A stretch of 64,000 nucleotides of DNA, taken from NCBI GenBank assembly GCA_919901555.1, contig CAKKPG010000022.1, positions 1 through 64,000 on the forward strand. Reading direction: 5' to 3'. The DNA comes from Nitrospiria bacterium. GTDB taxonomy: Bacteria > Nitrospirota > UBA9217. The position numbers were made by a program, and so were the translations under genes. Under the pieces are notes generated by a model, which had not been told where the DNA came from, made no database searches, and worked only from the letters and a program-made list of their open reading frames with translations. Positions within the stretch are counted from its first letter, which is position 1. The number at the start of each line of letters is the position of its first letter. Shown here piece after piece: positions 43,715 through 52,274 of the stretch.

Positions 43715-44893
43715 TTATACGTACACCCTCGGCACCCGGCTGCTGATCCCGCAGAGCACCTCGTAGGCAATGGTCCCGGTTTTCTTTGCAAGGTCGTCAG
43801 CCGTGATCTCTTCATTCCCCTGTCGCCCGATGAGCACCACGTCGTCCCCCTCCGATACGCCGGGAACGCCGGTCACGTCGAGCATGGTCATGTCCATGCA
43901 GACCCGCCCCGCCACGGGAACGCGCGTCCCCCGGACAAGGGCCTCTCCCCGGTTCGACAGGGCCCGGCTGAAGCCGTCGGCATACCCGATGGGGATCGTG
44001 GCGATGCGGCTCTCCCGCTTGGTGACAAACGTCCTGCCGTAGCTGATGGGCGCCCCTGCTGGAACGGTTTTAACAAAGGCGATTCGCGTCACCAGGGACA
44101 GGACAGGACGCACATCGGCATCCCCGGGACGGGCCTCCAGCGGACTGTATCCGTAGAGCATGAGACCGGGCCTGACCATGGTGAACAGCGCGCGGCGGTA
44201 ATCAAGCACCGCCGCGCTGTTGGCGGCGTGGCGAAGGGGAATCGAGAGCCCCCGGGCATCGAGCGCCTTCATGAGCGCTTCGAACCGCTCCATCTGCTTC
44301 GAGGCGAACTGTTTGTCCGCAAGATCGGCATCGGCAAAATGGGTCATGAGCCCTTCTACGTATATTCCGGGAAGATTGAAAACACGGGCGATAGTATCAG
44401 CCGCATGTTCCGGAGCAAGCCCGATGCGTCCCATGCCCGTGTCGATCTTGATATGAACGTTCACGGTCTTTCCCTGCTTGCGAGCAGCCTGTGAGAGCGC
44501 CTCCGCAAGCTTCACGGAATAAACGATGGGCGTCAGGGACAGCTCCGTGATCGTTTCCGCCTGTTCGGGGAAAACAGCGCCCATGACCAGGACGGGCGCC
44601 CCGATGCCCGCGGCACGGAGTTCGGCGCCTTCTTCGACAAGAGCAACGCCGAGCATGTCTGCGCCGAGCGTCAACAGACGGCGTGAAACCTCAAGGGCGC
44701 CGTGGCCATATGCCTGCGCTTTGACAACGGCGAGTACTTTTCTGCCTTCCACCCTGAGCAGGACTTCCTGAAAATTATGGGAGAGCGCCGCGAGGTCTAT
44801 GAAGGCCGCTGTCGGCCTGCCGGAACCGGCAGCACGTCCGGCGGACAGGGCAAAAGACCGTGAATGCGTCGCTTCAGTGGATGGTGCTCTCAT
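43715..44893 (-). CDS. alr: Alanine racemase
   Basis: 392 residues from the ATG at 44893 (GAGGAA upstream). The PLP lysine is in LAVVKAQAYGHGALEV (Gln where Asn or Asp is usual). The catalytic Tyr lies in GAPISYGRTFV; HIKIDTGMGRIG and MVRPGLMLYGYSP are conserved. It makes D-alanine for peptidoglycan. The start overlaps the end of the zinc-ribbon gene by 20 bases, so the two are coupled. Confidence 0.95.
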   Translation of the reverse strand: MRAPSTEATHSRSFALSAGRAAGSGRPTAAFIDLAALSHNFQEVLLRVEGRKVLAVVKAQAYGHGALEVSRRLLTLGADMLGVALVEEGAELRAAGIGAPVLVMGAVFPEQAETITELSLTPIVYSVKLAEALSQAARKQGKTVNVHIKIDTGMGRIGLAPEHAADTIARVFNLPGIYVEGLMTHFADADLADKQFASKQMERFEALMKALDARGLSIPLRHAANSAAVLDYRRALFTMVRPGLMLYGYSPLEARPGDADVRPVLSLVTRIAFVKTVPAGAPISYGRTFVTKRESRIATIPIGYADGFSRALSNRGEALVRGTRVPVAGRVCMDMTMLDVTGVPGVSEGDDVVLIGRQGNEEITADDLAKKTGTIAYEVLCGISSRVPRVYV

Positions 44894-45071
44894 TATTGAT
44901 TTCCTCAAACGTGTCGGAGGTGGGCAGTATTTCTATCTTGTCGAAGGACTGGCCGCAGTCCATGCAGTCCCAGTGATGCACTGTCCAGTACTCAAGGTCC
45001 AACTCGAGGCTGTAATCATCCTCCTGATAGAGGTTTGTCCCTCCGCAATAGGGGCACATGATCGGTTCCAT
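44874..45071 (-). CDS. Small zinc-ribbon protein upstream of alr
   Basis: 65 residues from the ATG at 45071, six bases after GGAGGA. CPYCGG near the N-terminus and CMDCGQ about 30 residues later form a zinc ribbon separated by acidic and aromatic residues (LELDLEYWTVHHWD). The tail is acidic. The family is not recognised. Its end overlaps alr, and it is preceded by an unusual leader with alternative pairings. Confidence 0.7.
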   Translation of the reverse strand: MEPIMCPYCGGTNLYQEDDYSLELDLEYWTVHHWDCMDCGQSFDKIEILPTSDTFEEINNESTIH

Positions 45072-45148
45072 CGCTGTTCCTCCGACTTTCATCCCTTTCC
45101 TGACTGTCATCGCCGGATGAAAATCACTCACTCCCTGCCGAAAACAGA

Positions 45149-45247
45149 TCACAACGCAGCGCGCAACAAAAAAAAGCGGCAATCGTGCGGCGACCGTGAT
45201 TTTCCCTGCCGGCCTTTCATTTTTACTCCGTTGGAGAAAGCCGCCAT
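45149..45247 (-). CDS. Possible 32-codon leader ORF
   Basis: The ATG at 45247 follows GGAGGTAAAG, a strong ribosome site. The frame runs 32 codons (MAAFSNGVKMKGRQGKSR, then more) to TGA at 45149. A second ATG inside it, with its own AACGGAGTAAAA site, is in the same frame. It is too short to judge by composition; the strong ribosome sites and the paired leader are the only support. Confidence 0.35.
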   Translation of the reverse strand: MAAFSNGVKMKGRQGKSRSPHDCRFFLLRAAL

Positions 45248-45285
45248 CTTTACCTCCGTTAGAGAGCTCTGTTCTCCAACGGAGT
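45225..45285 (-). promoter_or_regulatory. Candidate RNA switch: one anti-ribosome-site arm, two ribosome sites
   Basis: In minus-strand RNA order: ACTCCGTTGGAGAA, then CTCTAACGGAGG with an ATG, then TTCTCCAACGGAGT with an in-frame ATG. The first arm can pair with the last perfectly over 14 bp (33-base loop). It can also pair with the middle one over 11 bp including one G-U (7-base loop). The two pairings exclude each other and hide different ribosome sites. Confidence 0.4.
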
Positions 45286-45337
45286 TTACTTTATCATAGC
45301 GGGGCGCCTTTTGCAAAATATTTTTTGGCGGCCGTCG

Positions 45338-46408
45338 TCAGCGGATGAGAATGTTCCGGAGCGTCTGCACGAGCCGGTCGTTTTCCCTTCGGGTTCTCAC
45401 GGCAATTCTTACGAACCGGTTGCCGAGTCCGGAAAATGATGAACAGTCGCGGATAAGGATGCCCCGGAACCCCAGCGATTCCGTGAGCGTCGGCGCGTCG
45501 ATGGAGGCAAGTTTCACGAAGATGAAGTTCGCCGGGGACGGGAACGGTTCCACGCCCGGCAGGATCCGCAGCTCCGAGAGCAGGCGCTCCCGCTCCTGGG
45601 CAATGAGCTTTCGGGTCTTTTGAATCCGTCCCCAATCGTTCAACGCTGCAACAGCGGCGCGTTCCGCCGGAACGCTCACCGTCCACGGCTCGCGGCCCGC
45701 GGCAAGCGTCTCGATGGTCCTTTCGTCCGAGACGGCATAGCCGATGCGGAGACCCGGCAGGCCGAAGAATTTCGTGAAGGCCCGGATGCAGATGAGGTGC
45801 GTTGACTGGACGGCCTCTTTGATAAGGGAGTCCGTTTCCACGAAATCCATGAACGCCTCATCCACCACGAGCCTCACGTTTTCCCGGAGCGCGTATTTCA
45901 CGATCTCCATCATCTCTTCCTTGGGAATGAGCTGGGCCGTGGGGTTGTTCGGATTGCACAGGAAGGCCATGTCCGCGCCCTTGAGCGCAAAGGCGATCTC
46001 CACAGGATCGACGCGAAAGCCGTCCTTCTCCGCGAGCCGGAACGGGACTACTTCGCCTCCGGCGTCCTCTACCGCCGCCGCATACTCCGTGAAGGTCGGG
46101 ACAGGGATGAGAACTTTTTTCGGCCGGAACACCCGCGGGATGAGATGGATGACGGCGATGGAACCGTTGCCGCAGATGACCTGTTCCGGTTTGATGCCGA
46201 AGTACCGCGCTATGGCCTTTCTCAGCTCCGGCGTTTCAGGGTCCGGATACCGGTCAATAGAGGAAAGCGACTTCCTGATTGCGCGCGTTACCGCCCGCGA
46301 AGGACCGAGGGGGTTAACGTTCGAGCTGAAGTCGAGGACCGTCCTGCCTTCCAGGCCGTAACGCTTGATTGCTTCATTGATATTGCCGCCATGGATTCGC
46401 GTGGTCAT
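45338..46408 (-). CDS. CobD/HisC-like PLP aminotransferase
   Basis: 356 residues from the ATG at 46408. The N-terminus TTRIHGGNINEA and VLDFSSNVNPLGPS is characteristic of threonine-phosphate decarboxylase (CobD) rather than histidinol-phosphate aminotransferase. The fold-I core has FLCNPNNPTAQLIP and the PLP lysine in IRAFTKFFGLPGLRIGYAV. CobD makes aminopropanol phosphate for the cobalamin nucleotide loop. No other cob genes adjoin, but a CbiMQO importer is 13 kb away. A HisC role cannot be excluded. Confidence 0.82.
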   Translation of the reverse strand: MTTRIHGGNINEAIKRYGLEGRTVLDFSSNVNPLGPSRAVTRAIRKSLSSIDRYPDPETPELRKAIARYFGIKPEQVICGNGSIAVIHLIPRVFRPKKVLIPVPTFTEYAAAVEDAGGEVVPFRLAEKDGFRVDPVEIAFALKGADMAFLCNPNNPTAQLIPKEEMMEIVKYALRENVRLVVDEAFMDFVETDSLIKEAVQSTHLICIRAFTKFFGLPGLRIGYAVSDERTIETLAAGREPWTVSVPAERAAVAALNDWGRIQKTRKLIAQERERLLSELRILPGVEPFPSPANFIFVKLASIDAPTLTESLGFRGILIRDCSSFSGLGNRFVRIAVRTRRENDRLVQTLRNILIR

Positions 46409-46470
46409 GCCAACCTTTTCTTTTTCAAACCAAACTGCCTGTCGCGCAAAAATAAAGGCACAAAGAAAGC

Positions 46471-46590
46471 AAGGCAAAAGTCAAATTTCAGAATGCAAAT
46501 TGCAAAATGACGGTATGGCCTTTGGCCATGGTTTCTATTCTTCATTTTGACTTTTGCATTTTGCACTCTGCATTTTGCATTCATCAGACT
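46471..46590. repeat. Dispersed palindromic repeat (TTTTGCATTTTGCA family), copy 2
   Basis: Nearly identical, inverted, to 14546-14669, including the GGTATGGCC..GGCCATG core and the terminal ATTCATCAGACT. It fills the gap between ptsI and the CobD-like gene. Confidence 0.8.
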
Positions 46591-46619
46591 CCGTTGGGGT
46601 TTCAAGTAGGAGAGAAATT

Positions 46620-48374
46620 TTACAGTTCCGCCATGAGATCGGGGAAACGGTCATGCATAAACGTTTCCGCCGTTTTTCTCGCGTGCGCCGCCGTCGGTTG
46701 ACGCATCACGAGCGCGGCGAGCTCCACGGCGTCCTCCATGCGGACCGACCTGACCACCTTCTTGACCCACGGAATGGACGCAACGTTCATACTGAGATGC
46801 TGAAAACCCATGCCGAGGAGAATGGACGCGTAGAGCGGGTCTCCGGCCATCTCTCCGCACATGGCCAGGGGAATGCGGGCCTCGTGGGCCGCCTGGGAAA
46901 CGCGCTGGAGAAGACGAAGAACAGCGGGATCGAGGGGCTCATACAGATATGCCACGTGTTCGTTCGCCCGGTCGATCGCAAGGGTGTACTGGATCAGGTC
47001 GTTCGTACCCACGCTGAAAAAATCCGCTTCTTTCGCGAGGAGGTCGGAGATCATGGCCGCCGACGGTATTTCGATCATGATCCCGACCTTTACGTTTTCA
47101 TCGAAGGGAACATCTTCGGTCCTCAGGTCGTTTTTTACCTCTTCGAGAACCATCTTCGCCTCACGCAGCTCGGCAAGGCCGGAGATCATGGGAAAAAGAA
47201 TTTTTACGTTGCCGTGGACACTGGCCCTCAGGATGCCCCGGAGCTGGGCCTTGAAGACATCCTTCCTCTGAAGCAGAAAGCGGATCGCCCGCAGCCCGAG
47301 GGCGGGGTTTGCCTCTTTCTCGGAGACCCCGCCAAATCCGATCTTGTCTCCGCCGACGTCGAGGGTCCGGATGACCACTTCCTGGGGGGACGCCCGTTCC
47401 GCCACGTGGCGACAGGCCTGGTAGTGCTGCTCCTCCGTCGGCAGGTCCGGCCTGTTGAGGAACAGAAACTCCGTGCGGTAAAGGCCGATGCCGGTCCCGC
47501 CGTGCTCAGCCACGGATGCGACTTCTTCAGGCAACTCAATGTTCCCCTCAAGGTGGACGACGTCTCCGTCGAGGGTCACGGCCGGGAGCAGCCTGAGTTT
47601 TTCGAGCTCCTGCTCGAAATACTTATACCGGCGCTGCTTTTTGAGATACTCGAGGAACGTCTCCTCGTCCGGGTCCACGATGACCACACCATGGATGCCG
47701 TCGACGATCACCACATCGCCGGTCTTGACGGCGCCCGTGATCCGCTCGAGGCCGACGGCCGCGGGGATTCCCAGGGAGCGCGCAAGAATGGCGGTATGAG
47801 AGGTGCGGCTTCCCGCGTCCGTGGCGAAGCCGAGGATCTTGTCCTTGCGCATCATGAGGGTGTCGGTGGGGGCGAGGTCGTGCGCGATGATCACCGCCTC
47901 GTCGCTTATGTCGGCAAGGCTCTCCTGCTTGTGACCCGTGAGGTTTCTGAGGATGCGCTCGCCCACCTGCTCGATATCGTGTTTCCGTTCGCGCAGGTAC
48001 TCATCCTCGATCGCATCGAACTTGAGCCCTATGGCGTCGATGGTCTCTTTGAGCGCGCCTTCCGCGTTCACACGCAGGTCCTTGATCCGCTTGACCGTTC
48101 CGTCGACGAGCATCTTGTCTTCCAGCAGCATGATGAGCGTCTCAAGAATGTAGGCGTGGGATTTTCCAAGGCCTTTGCTGAACCGCTTCTTGAGCTCTTC
48201 GAGCTGTGCCTTCGAGATCTCGACGGCCTTTTTAAAGCGCGCCACCTCGTCCTTGACCTTGACCTCTTCAATCCGCTGGCCCGCGACGACCACCTTCCGG
48301 CGGTCGAGGAGGTAGGCCCTGCCGATCACAACGCCGGGAGAGGCCCCGATGCCGTTGAATGCTTTTTCGTTCAT
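46620..48374 (-). CDS. ptsI: PTS enzyme I
   Basis: 584 residues. GIGASPGVVIGRAYLL at the start, phospho-His in SRTSHTAILARSLGIPA, the PEP-binding barrel with GTGIGLYRTEFLFL and ALGLRAIRFLL, and C-terminal SVGTNDLIQYTLAIDR and MCGEMAGDP. It moves phosphate from PEP to HPr. It is the last gene of the PTS cluster, downstream of ptsH. GGGAG precedes the ATG. Confidence 0.97.
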   Translation of the reverse strand: MNEKAFNGIGASPGVVIGRAYLLDRRKVVVAGQRIEEVKVKDEVARFKKAVEISKAQLEELKKRFSKGLGKSHAYILETLIMLLEDKMLVDGTVKRIKDLRVNAEGALKETIDAIGLKFDAIEDEYLRERKHDIEQVGERILRNLTGHKQESLADISDEAVIIAHDLAPTDTLMMRKDKILGFATDAGSRTSHTAILARSLGIPAAVGLERITGAVKTGDVVIVDGIHGVVIVDPDEETFLEYLKKQRRYKYFEQELEKLRLLPAVTLDGDVVHLEGNIELPEEVASVAEHGGTGIGLYRTEFLFLNRPDLPTEEQHYQACRHVAERASPQEVVIRTLDVGGDKIGFGGVSEKEANPALGLRAIRFLLQRKDVFKAQLRGILRASVHGNVKILFPMISGLAELREAKMVLEEVKNDLRTEDVPFDENVKVGIMIEIPSAAMISDLLAKEADFFSVGTNDLIQYTLAIDRANEHVAYLYEPLDPAVLRLLQRVSQAAHEARIPLAMCGEMAGDPLYASILLGMGFQHLSMNVASIPWVKKVVRSVRMEDAVELAALVMRQPTAAHARKTAETFMHDRFPDLMAEL

Positions 48375-48462
48375 TGCTCGACTCCCGCTTGATGCTTCAG
48401 ACGCAGAACGCCGATGCCGGGCGCATCAATACGCATAGTCCAGGTCGCAAGCGCCATTCTCC

Positions 48463-48732
48463 TCACTCCTTTTCGCCGAACTTGTCCTTGAACAGTTTTT
48501 CCAATCCGGCCAGGGCCGCTTCTTCGTCCCCGCCCTCCACGCGGACCAGAATGTTCGTCCCCTTTGCCGCGGCAAGCATCATGATCCCCATGATGCTCTT
48601 CCCGTCCACCTCAAGATCGTCCTTGACCAGGGTTATCCTGGATGAATAGGCGCTCGCCGCCTTGACGATCTGGGCCGCTGCCCTCGCGTGCAAACCGAGC
48701 CTGTTCTCAATGAGCAGCTCCTTTTTCATCAT
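48463..48732 (-). CDS. ptsH: HPr phosphocarrier protein
   Basis: 89 residues from tandem ATG codons overlapping the upstream IID stop; a longer frame is spurious. RLGLHARAAAQIVKA has the His15 phosphorylation site and VDGKSIMGIMMLAAAKG the regulatory Ser46. Both sites are intact, matching the hprK gene nearby. GGAGTTGGAGG overlaps the start. Confidence 0.96.
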   Translation of the reverse strand: MMKKELLIENRLGLHARAAAQIVKAASAYSSRITLVKDDLEVDGKSIMGIMMLAAAKGTNILVRVEGGDEEAALAGLEKLFKDKFGEKE

Positions 48733-49508
48733 CCTCCAACTCCTCCGTACGCCAGCGCCAGGCAGGCCGCGGCCAGCCCGAGCATGAGTTTGAGCGGCGA
48801 AAACCCCTTCCGCAGGGCCACGACCATGGCGAGCGTGAGAACCAGGCCCGCCGCGGCCATTCCCGGTCCGGTGAAGAGACCTTCCGGCCGGAACTCCGGT
48901 TTCCAGAGGGAAATCGCGCCTACGAGGCCTCCGAGCAGCGAGAGTGAAATCGCCTTGAACAACCGCGCCATCTTCGTAAAGCTGTACGTGTCCAGCAGTG
49001 CCGCAGCATCTCCGGCGGTCCTGTACCCCGCAAGGAAGACGCCCGCCCTGATGACCAGATGAAATGTGTTGTACACGACCAGGAACAGAAGCGGGGCCCA
49101 CCATGCACCCGCCATGAGCACCGCCACAGCGACCGTTGCCGCAAGGGGTTTGAGCGATCCCCAGAAGAAGCTGTCGCCGAGCGCCCCCAGGGGGGCCATG
49201 AGGGCCGATTTGAGCGCCGATACGTCCCCCGTCCCCCGTCCCGCCGCCCGCTCCTGCTCGAGCCGCGCCGCCGCACCCAGGATAAAGGCCGCGAGGTACG
49301 GCTGGGTATTGAAATACTCCATATGCACTTTCAGCCGTGAGGCGCGCTCCGCCCCGTCGGGATAGAGCCTCCTGAGCACCGGCAGCATGGCATAGGCAAA
49401 GCCGAGGGTCTGCATCCGGTCAAAGCTCCACGACGCCTGGATGAGAAAAGACCTCCAGAGGACGCCGAGCAGATCAGCGGTTCTGACCTTTTTTTCGCCG
49501 TCGTTCAT
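48729..49508 (-). CDS. Mannose-family PTS permease component IID
   Basis: 259 residues. The N-terminal half (FLIQASWSFDRMQTLGFAYAM, EYFNTQPYLAAFILGAAARLEQ, LMAPLGALGDSFFWGSLKPLAA) is the EIID-Man signature. A C-terminal membrane-spanning portion follows. With IIC it forms the sugar channel. Substrate is unknown; mannose-family systems handle mannose, fructose, amino sugars and others. Confidence 0.92.
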   Translation of the reverse strand: MNDGEKKVRTADLLGVLWRSFLIQASWSFDRMQTLGFAYAMLPVLRRLYPDGAERASRLKVHMEYFNTQPYLAAFILGAAARLEQERAAGRGTGDVSALKSALMAPLGALGDSFFWGSLKPLAATVAVAVLMAGAWWAPLLFLVVYNTFHLVIRAGVFLAGYRTAGDAAALLDTYSFTKMARLFKAISLSLLGGLVGAISLWKPEFRPEGLFTGPGMAAAGLVLTLAMVVALRKGFSPLKLMLGLAAACLALAYGGVGG

Positions 49509-49568
49509 TCCCGATCACTCCCCCTGCCGCGGTCCGCGCAAGAGCTCCGCGAACCGGGACCCGTCCTG

Positions 49569-50336
49569 TTACCGGTCGCTGTACCGGACTCCGACCCACC
49601 CCGCGCTTATCACCATAAGCGTGATGACAAGCATCGAAACGCCGAATGCCAGGGCGCTTACCGCTGCGATCAAAAACCCGGCCAGCAGAAACCGGTCCAC
49701 GGTGCTTACCGACAGCTTACACGCCACCGAAGCCGCTCCCAGGAGGGGAAGAAGCTTTACGAACAGGGCCATGGCGTTATGGAACTGGCCGGGCATGCGA
49801 AAAAACAGGTGCATTCCCGCCAGCCCGGCAGGCACGAACAGAAGGTACAGAACAAAGTATTTCAGAAAAAAAGCGACCAGACCCGCACGGTGTGCGCGCT
49901 CGAGGTTCCTGTCGGCCTTCTCCGCCTCACCCGCTGCGGCCAGTTCGGCAAGCCGTTCATTTCGCTTTCTCAGGATGCCGTCCGCCACCATGGTAAGGGG
50001 CGCCATGAACACCGTGAGGAAGATGCTGAACCCCACGACGGAAAGCGGCGCGTTGCCCTGACCTGCCAGCGCAGCAATGGCCGTTGCCGAAACCGCGGCC
50101 ACGGTGGAGTCCGCAGGGACAAAGTTGCCGACGGGCATATCCATCACCCAGATGAGCTCGAGCACCGCGCCGATGACAAAACCGGCATTGACGTCGCCCA
50201 GGAGCCATCCCGTCAGCGGCCCCGCCACGATAGGCTGGGAAATCATGAACTGCCCCACGGCGGTCCGGTCGAGTCCGACCACGCCTCCGATGACGGCGAT
50301 CAAAAGAACATGGACGACTGTCTGGAGATCAACCAT
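49569..50336 (-). CDS. Mannose-family PTS permease component IIC
   Basis: 255 residues, highly hydrophobic. The motif LDRTAVGQFMISQPIVAGPLTGWLLGD and LIWVMDMPVGNFVPADSTVAA mark EIIC of the Man family. It lies directly upstream of IID and 90 bases downstream of IIB. Confidence 0.9.
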   Translation of the reverse strand: MVDLQTVVHVLLIAVIGGVVGLDRTAVGQFMISQPIVAGPLTGWLLGDVNAGFVIGAVLELIWVMDMPVGNFVPADSTVAAVSATAIAALAGQGNAPLSVVGFSIFLTVFMAPLTMVADGILRKRNERLAELAAAGEAEKADRNLERAHRAGLVAFFLKYFVLYLLFVPAGLAGMHLFFRMPGQFHNAMALFVKLLPLLGAASVACKLSVSTVDRFLLAGFLIAAVSALAFGVSMLVITLMVISAGWVGVRYSDR

Positions 50337-50425
50337 AGCCTGCCTTCAATCCTTCCGCAGAGGACGGCAGGCGAACGCCAGCGCCGCCCTCCACGCCTGT
50401 TCTCCGTTCCTGCTTCGCACTCTTG

Positions 50426-50929
50426 TCATTGGCCGCGGTCCGCGGCCCGGAGACAGATTTTAAAGACCTTCTCAAGCGGCAACGGCCGCTCCGTGGGAAC
50501 CGTCTGGACGTCGACCTTGACGCCCATGGCAACGATCTCCTGGAGCGCCTTCAGGTCCCCCTCATCAACGGCGAGAACATCGAGCAGTTTGCGCTTGCCC
50601 GGCACATAGTGCATTCCGCCGATATTGAGCGCCGGACAGGGAAGCCCCGCCTTCAGCGCCCGCAGCGCATCGAAGGGGTTCGAGAACAGGAGAATCATCC
50701 GTTCCGCGCTCAGCGTCGCCGACCGGACCTGCTCGCTTATGTCGGCGACGGCGCCGATGAACACCTTGAGCCCGTGAGGGACGGATATTTCCATGATGGA
50801 CCGCTGAAGGGCATTCGCCGCGACCTTATCGTCGGCCACAAGGATACAGGTCGCCTTGAGATAATTCACCCAGCCTTCCACCACCTGCCCGTGGATCAAA
50901 CGGTCATCTATGCGCACGAAGACGAGCAC
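50426..50929 (-). CDS. Mannose-family PTS component IIB
   Basis: 167 residues beginning with a GTG codon. FVRIDDRLIHGQVVEGWV contains the phospho-His site of EIIB-Man. The domain continues normally to DLKALQEIVAMGVKVDVQ and is unfused to IIA. It takes phosphate from the IIA protein encoded 3 bases upstream and passes it to the sugar in IIC/IID. Confidence 0.93.
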   Translation of the reverse strand: MLVFVRIDDRLIHGQVVEGWVNYLKATCILVADDKVAANALQRSIMEISVPHGLKVFIGAVADISEQVRSATLSAERMILLFSNPFDALRALKAGLPCPALNIGGMHYVPGKRKLLDVLAVDEGDLKALQEIVAMGVKVDVQTVPTERPLPLEKVFKICLRAADRGQ

Positions 50930-50932
50930 GTG

Positions 50933-51334
50933 CTATTTCGTCCCTTTCAGCATCTGGCTCGCGATGACGATGCTCTTCTGGCCGGCCTCCTGCACCAGTT
51001 TTGCAAGCTCCGCGAGCTTCTTGTCGTCGCGGTGATTCGCAAACTTGATGAGCATCGAGAGGTTCACGCCGGTCACGACCTCTGCCGACTCGCCGAGGAA
51101 CGCAAGGGCGATGTTGGAGGGGGTCCCGCCGAACATGTCGGTAAACAGCATGACGCCGTTCTTCCGGTCCACTTTCTTTATGGCCTTCTGGATCTCGTCC
51201 CTGAGCGTTTCCGGCGCACTGTCCTGTTTCACGCTCACCGATTCGACAGCGTCTACCCGTCCAACGATCATTTCCACGGCCTTGACGAGCTCCGCTCCCA
51301 TATCGCCGTGGCACACAATTACCAGTCCAACCAT
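50933..51334 (-). CDS. Mannose-family PTS component IIA
   Basis: 133 residues. VGLVIVCHGDMGAELVKAVEMI holds the phospho-His (residue 9), and NGVMLFTDMFGGTPSNIALAFL is the family's DxFGGTP motif. AAGGAGACG precedes the ATG. It receives phosphate from HPr. The closest E. coli parallel is the A domain of ManX. Confidence 0.94.
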   Translation of the reverse strand: MVGLVIVCHGDMGAELVKAVEMIVGRVDAVESVSVKQDSAPETLRDEIQKAIKKVDRKNGVMLFTDMFGGTPSNIALAFLGESAEVVTGVNLSMLIKFANHRDDKKLAELAKLVQEAGQKSIVIASQMLKGTK

Positions 51335-51410
51335 GTTCGTCTCCTTGCAATTGCGGAATGCGAATTGCGAAAATCCGAAATCTGAAATCCCCGATCCGAA
51401 TTTGCGTCCT

Positions 51411-52274
51411 CTAGCTCCCCATGTCGCGATGCTTTACGTTCACCTCATACCCGATCCGCCTCAGGCGCTCGGCGACCATGAGCGACACCGCGACCGAGCG
51501 GTGCTTCCCGCCGGTGCATCCGAAGCCGATGGTGAGATAGCTCTTTCCTTCGCTCCGGTAGCGCGGCAGGAGGTATTCCAGAAAATCGAGGAGCCGGGAA
51601 AGAAACTCCTCGGAATCCGCCCTGCCCATGACGTAGTCCTTGACCCGGGAGTCTTCTCCGGTGTACGGCTTCAGTTCCGGCACAAAGTGCGGGTTGGGCA
51701 GGAACCGCAGATCGAAGAGCAGGTCCGTATCATAGGGCACCCCGAATTTGTACCCGAAGGTCGTGATGGTGATAACGAGCGGCCGGGCCGCGCCTCCCTG
51801 CGAGTAGTGGCGCTCCACGGCCTGACGCAGATCGTGCACCGTATAATCCGACGTTTCCACGATCCGATCAGCAAGCGTCCTGACGCTCCCGAGGGCGCCC
51901 CGCTCCTGTTTGATGGCATCAAGAAGCGGCGTCGTTCCCCGCGCAAAGGGATGGGGCCGCCTGGTTTCGCTGAACCGCCGTACGAGCGACTGGTCCGACG
52001 CTTCGAGGAAAAGGAGTTCCAGGGGCCGTCCGGCCGCCTTGAGCCCCGAGTAGAGGGGCGGAAATTGTTCCGGGAACCCTTTTTCCCTCACGTCGATGCC
52101 GATGGCTGACCGGCGCGTCTCGTCCGTCGTACCGGCAAAGTCCGTAAACGCGGGCAAGAGGGCAAGGGGCAGATTGTCGACGCAATAAAACCCCATGTCC
52201 TCGAAGGACTTGAGAGCGGCGCTCTTGCCCGAGCCGGAAAGCCCGGTGACGATCACCATGCGCAGGGCGCTCAT
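51411..52274 (-). CDS. rapZ: RNase adapter / nucleotide-binding protein RapZ
   Basis: 287 residues. Walker A TGLSGSGKSAALKSFEDMG, CVDNLPLALLPAF, FLEASDQSLVRRFSETRRPHP, and C-terminal IGFGCTGGKHRSVAVS. In enterobacteria it binds GlcN6P-related small RNA and controls amino-sugar synthesis; in other lineages its role is less clear. The start overlaps the hprK stop (ATGA). Confidence 0.96.
   Translation of the reverse strand: MSALRMVIVTGLSGSGKSAALKSFEDMGFYCVDNLPLALLPAFTDFAGTTDETRRSAIGIDVREKGFPEQFPPLYSGLKAAGRPLELLFLEASDQSLVRRFSETRRPHPFARGTTPLLDAIKQERGALGSVRTLADRIVETSDYTVHDLRQAVERHYSQGGAARPLVITITTFGYKFGVPYDTDLLFDLRFLPNPHFVPELKPYTGEDSRVKDYVMGRADSEEFLSRLLDFLEYLLPRYRSEGKSYLTIGFGCTGGKHRSVAVSLMVAERLRRIGYEVNVKHRDMGS

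Noticed and set aside
44874-45182. 102-codon version of the zinc-ribbon protein
   Set aside because: The upstream part has no ribosome site and overlaps the leader ORF; GGAGGA precedes the ATG at 45071.
48733-49104. Extended N-terminus of HPr
   Set aside because: It overlaps the real IID gene in another frame; HPr begins at MMKKELL with a ribosome site.
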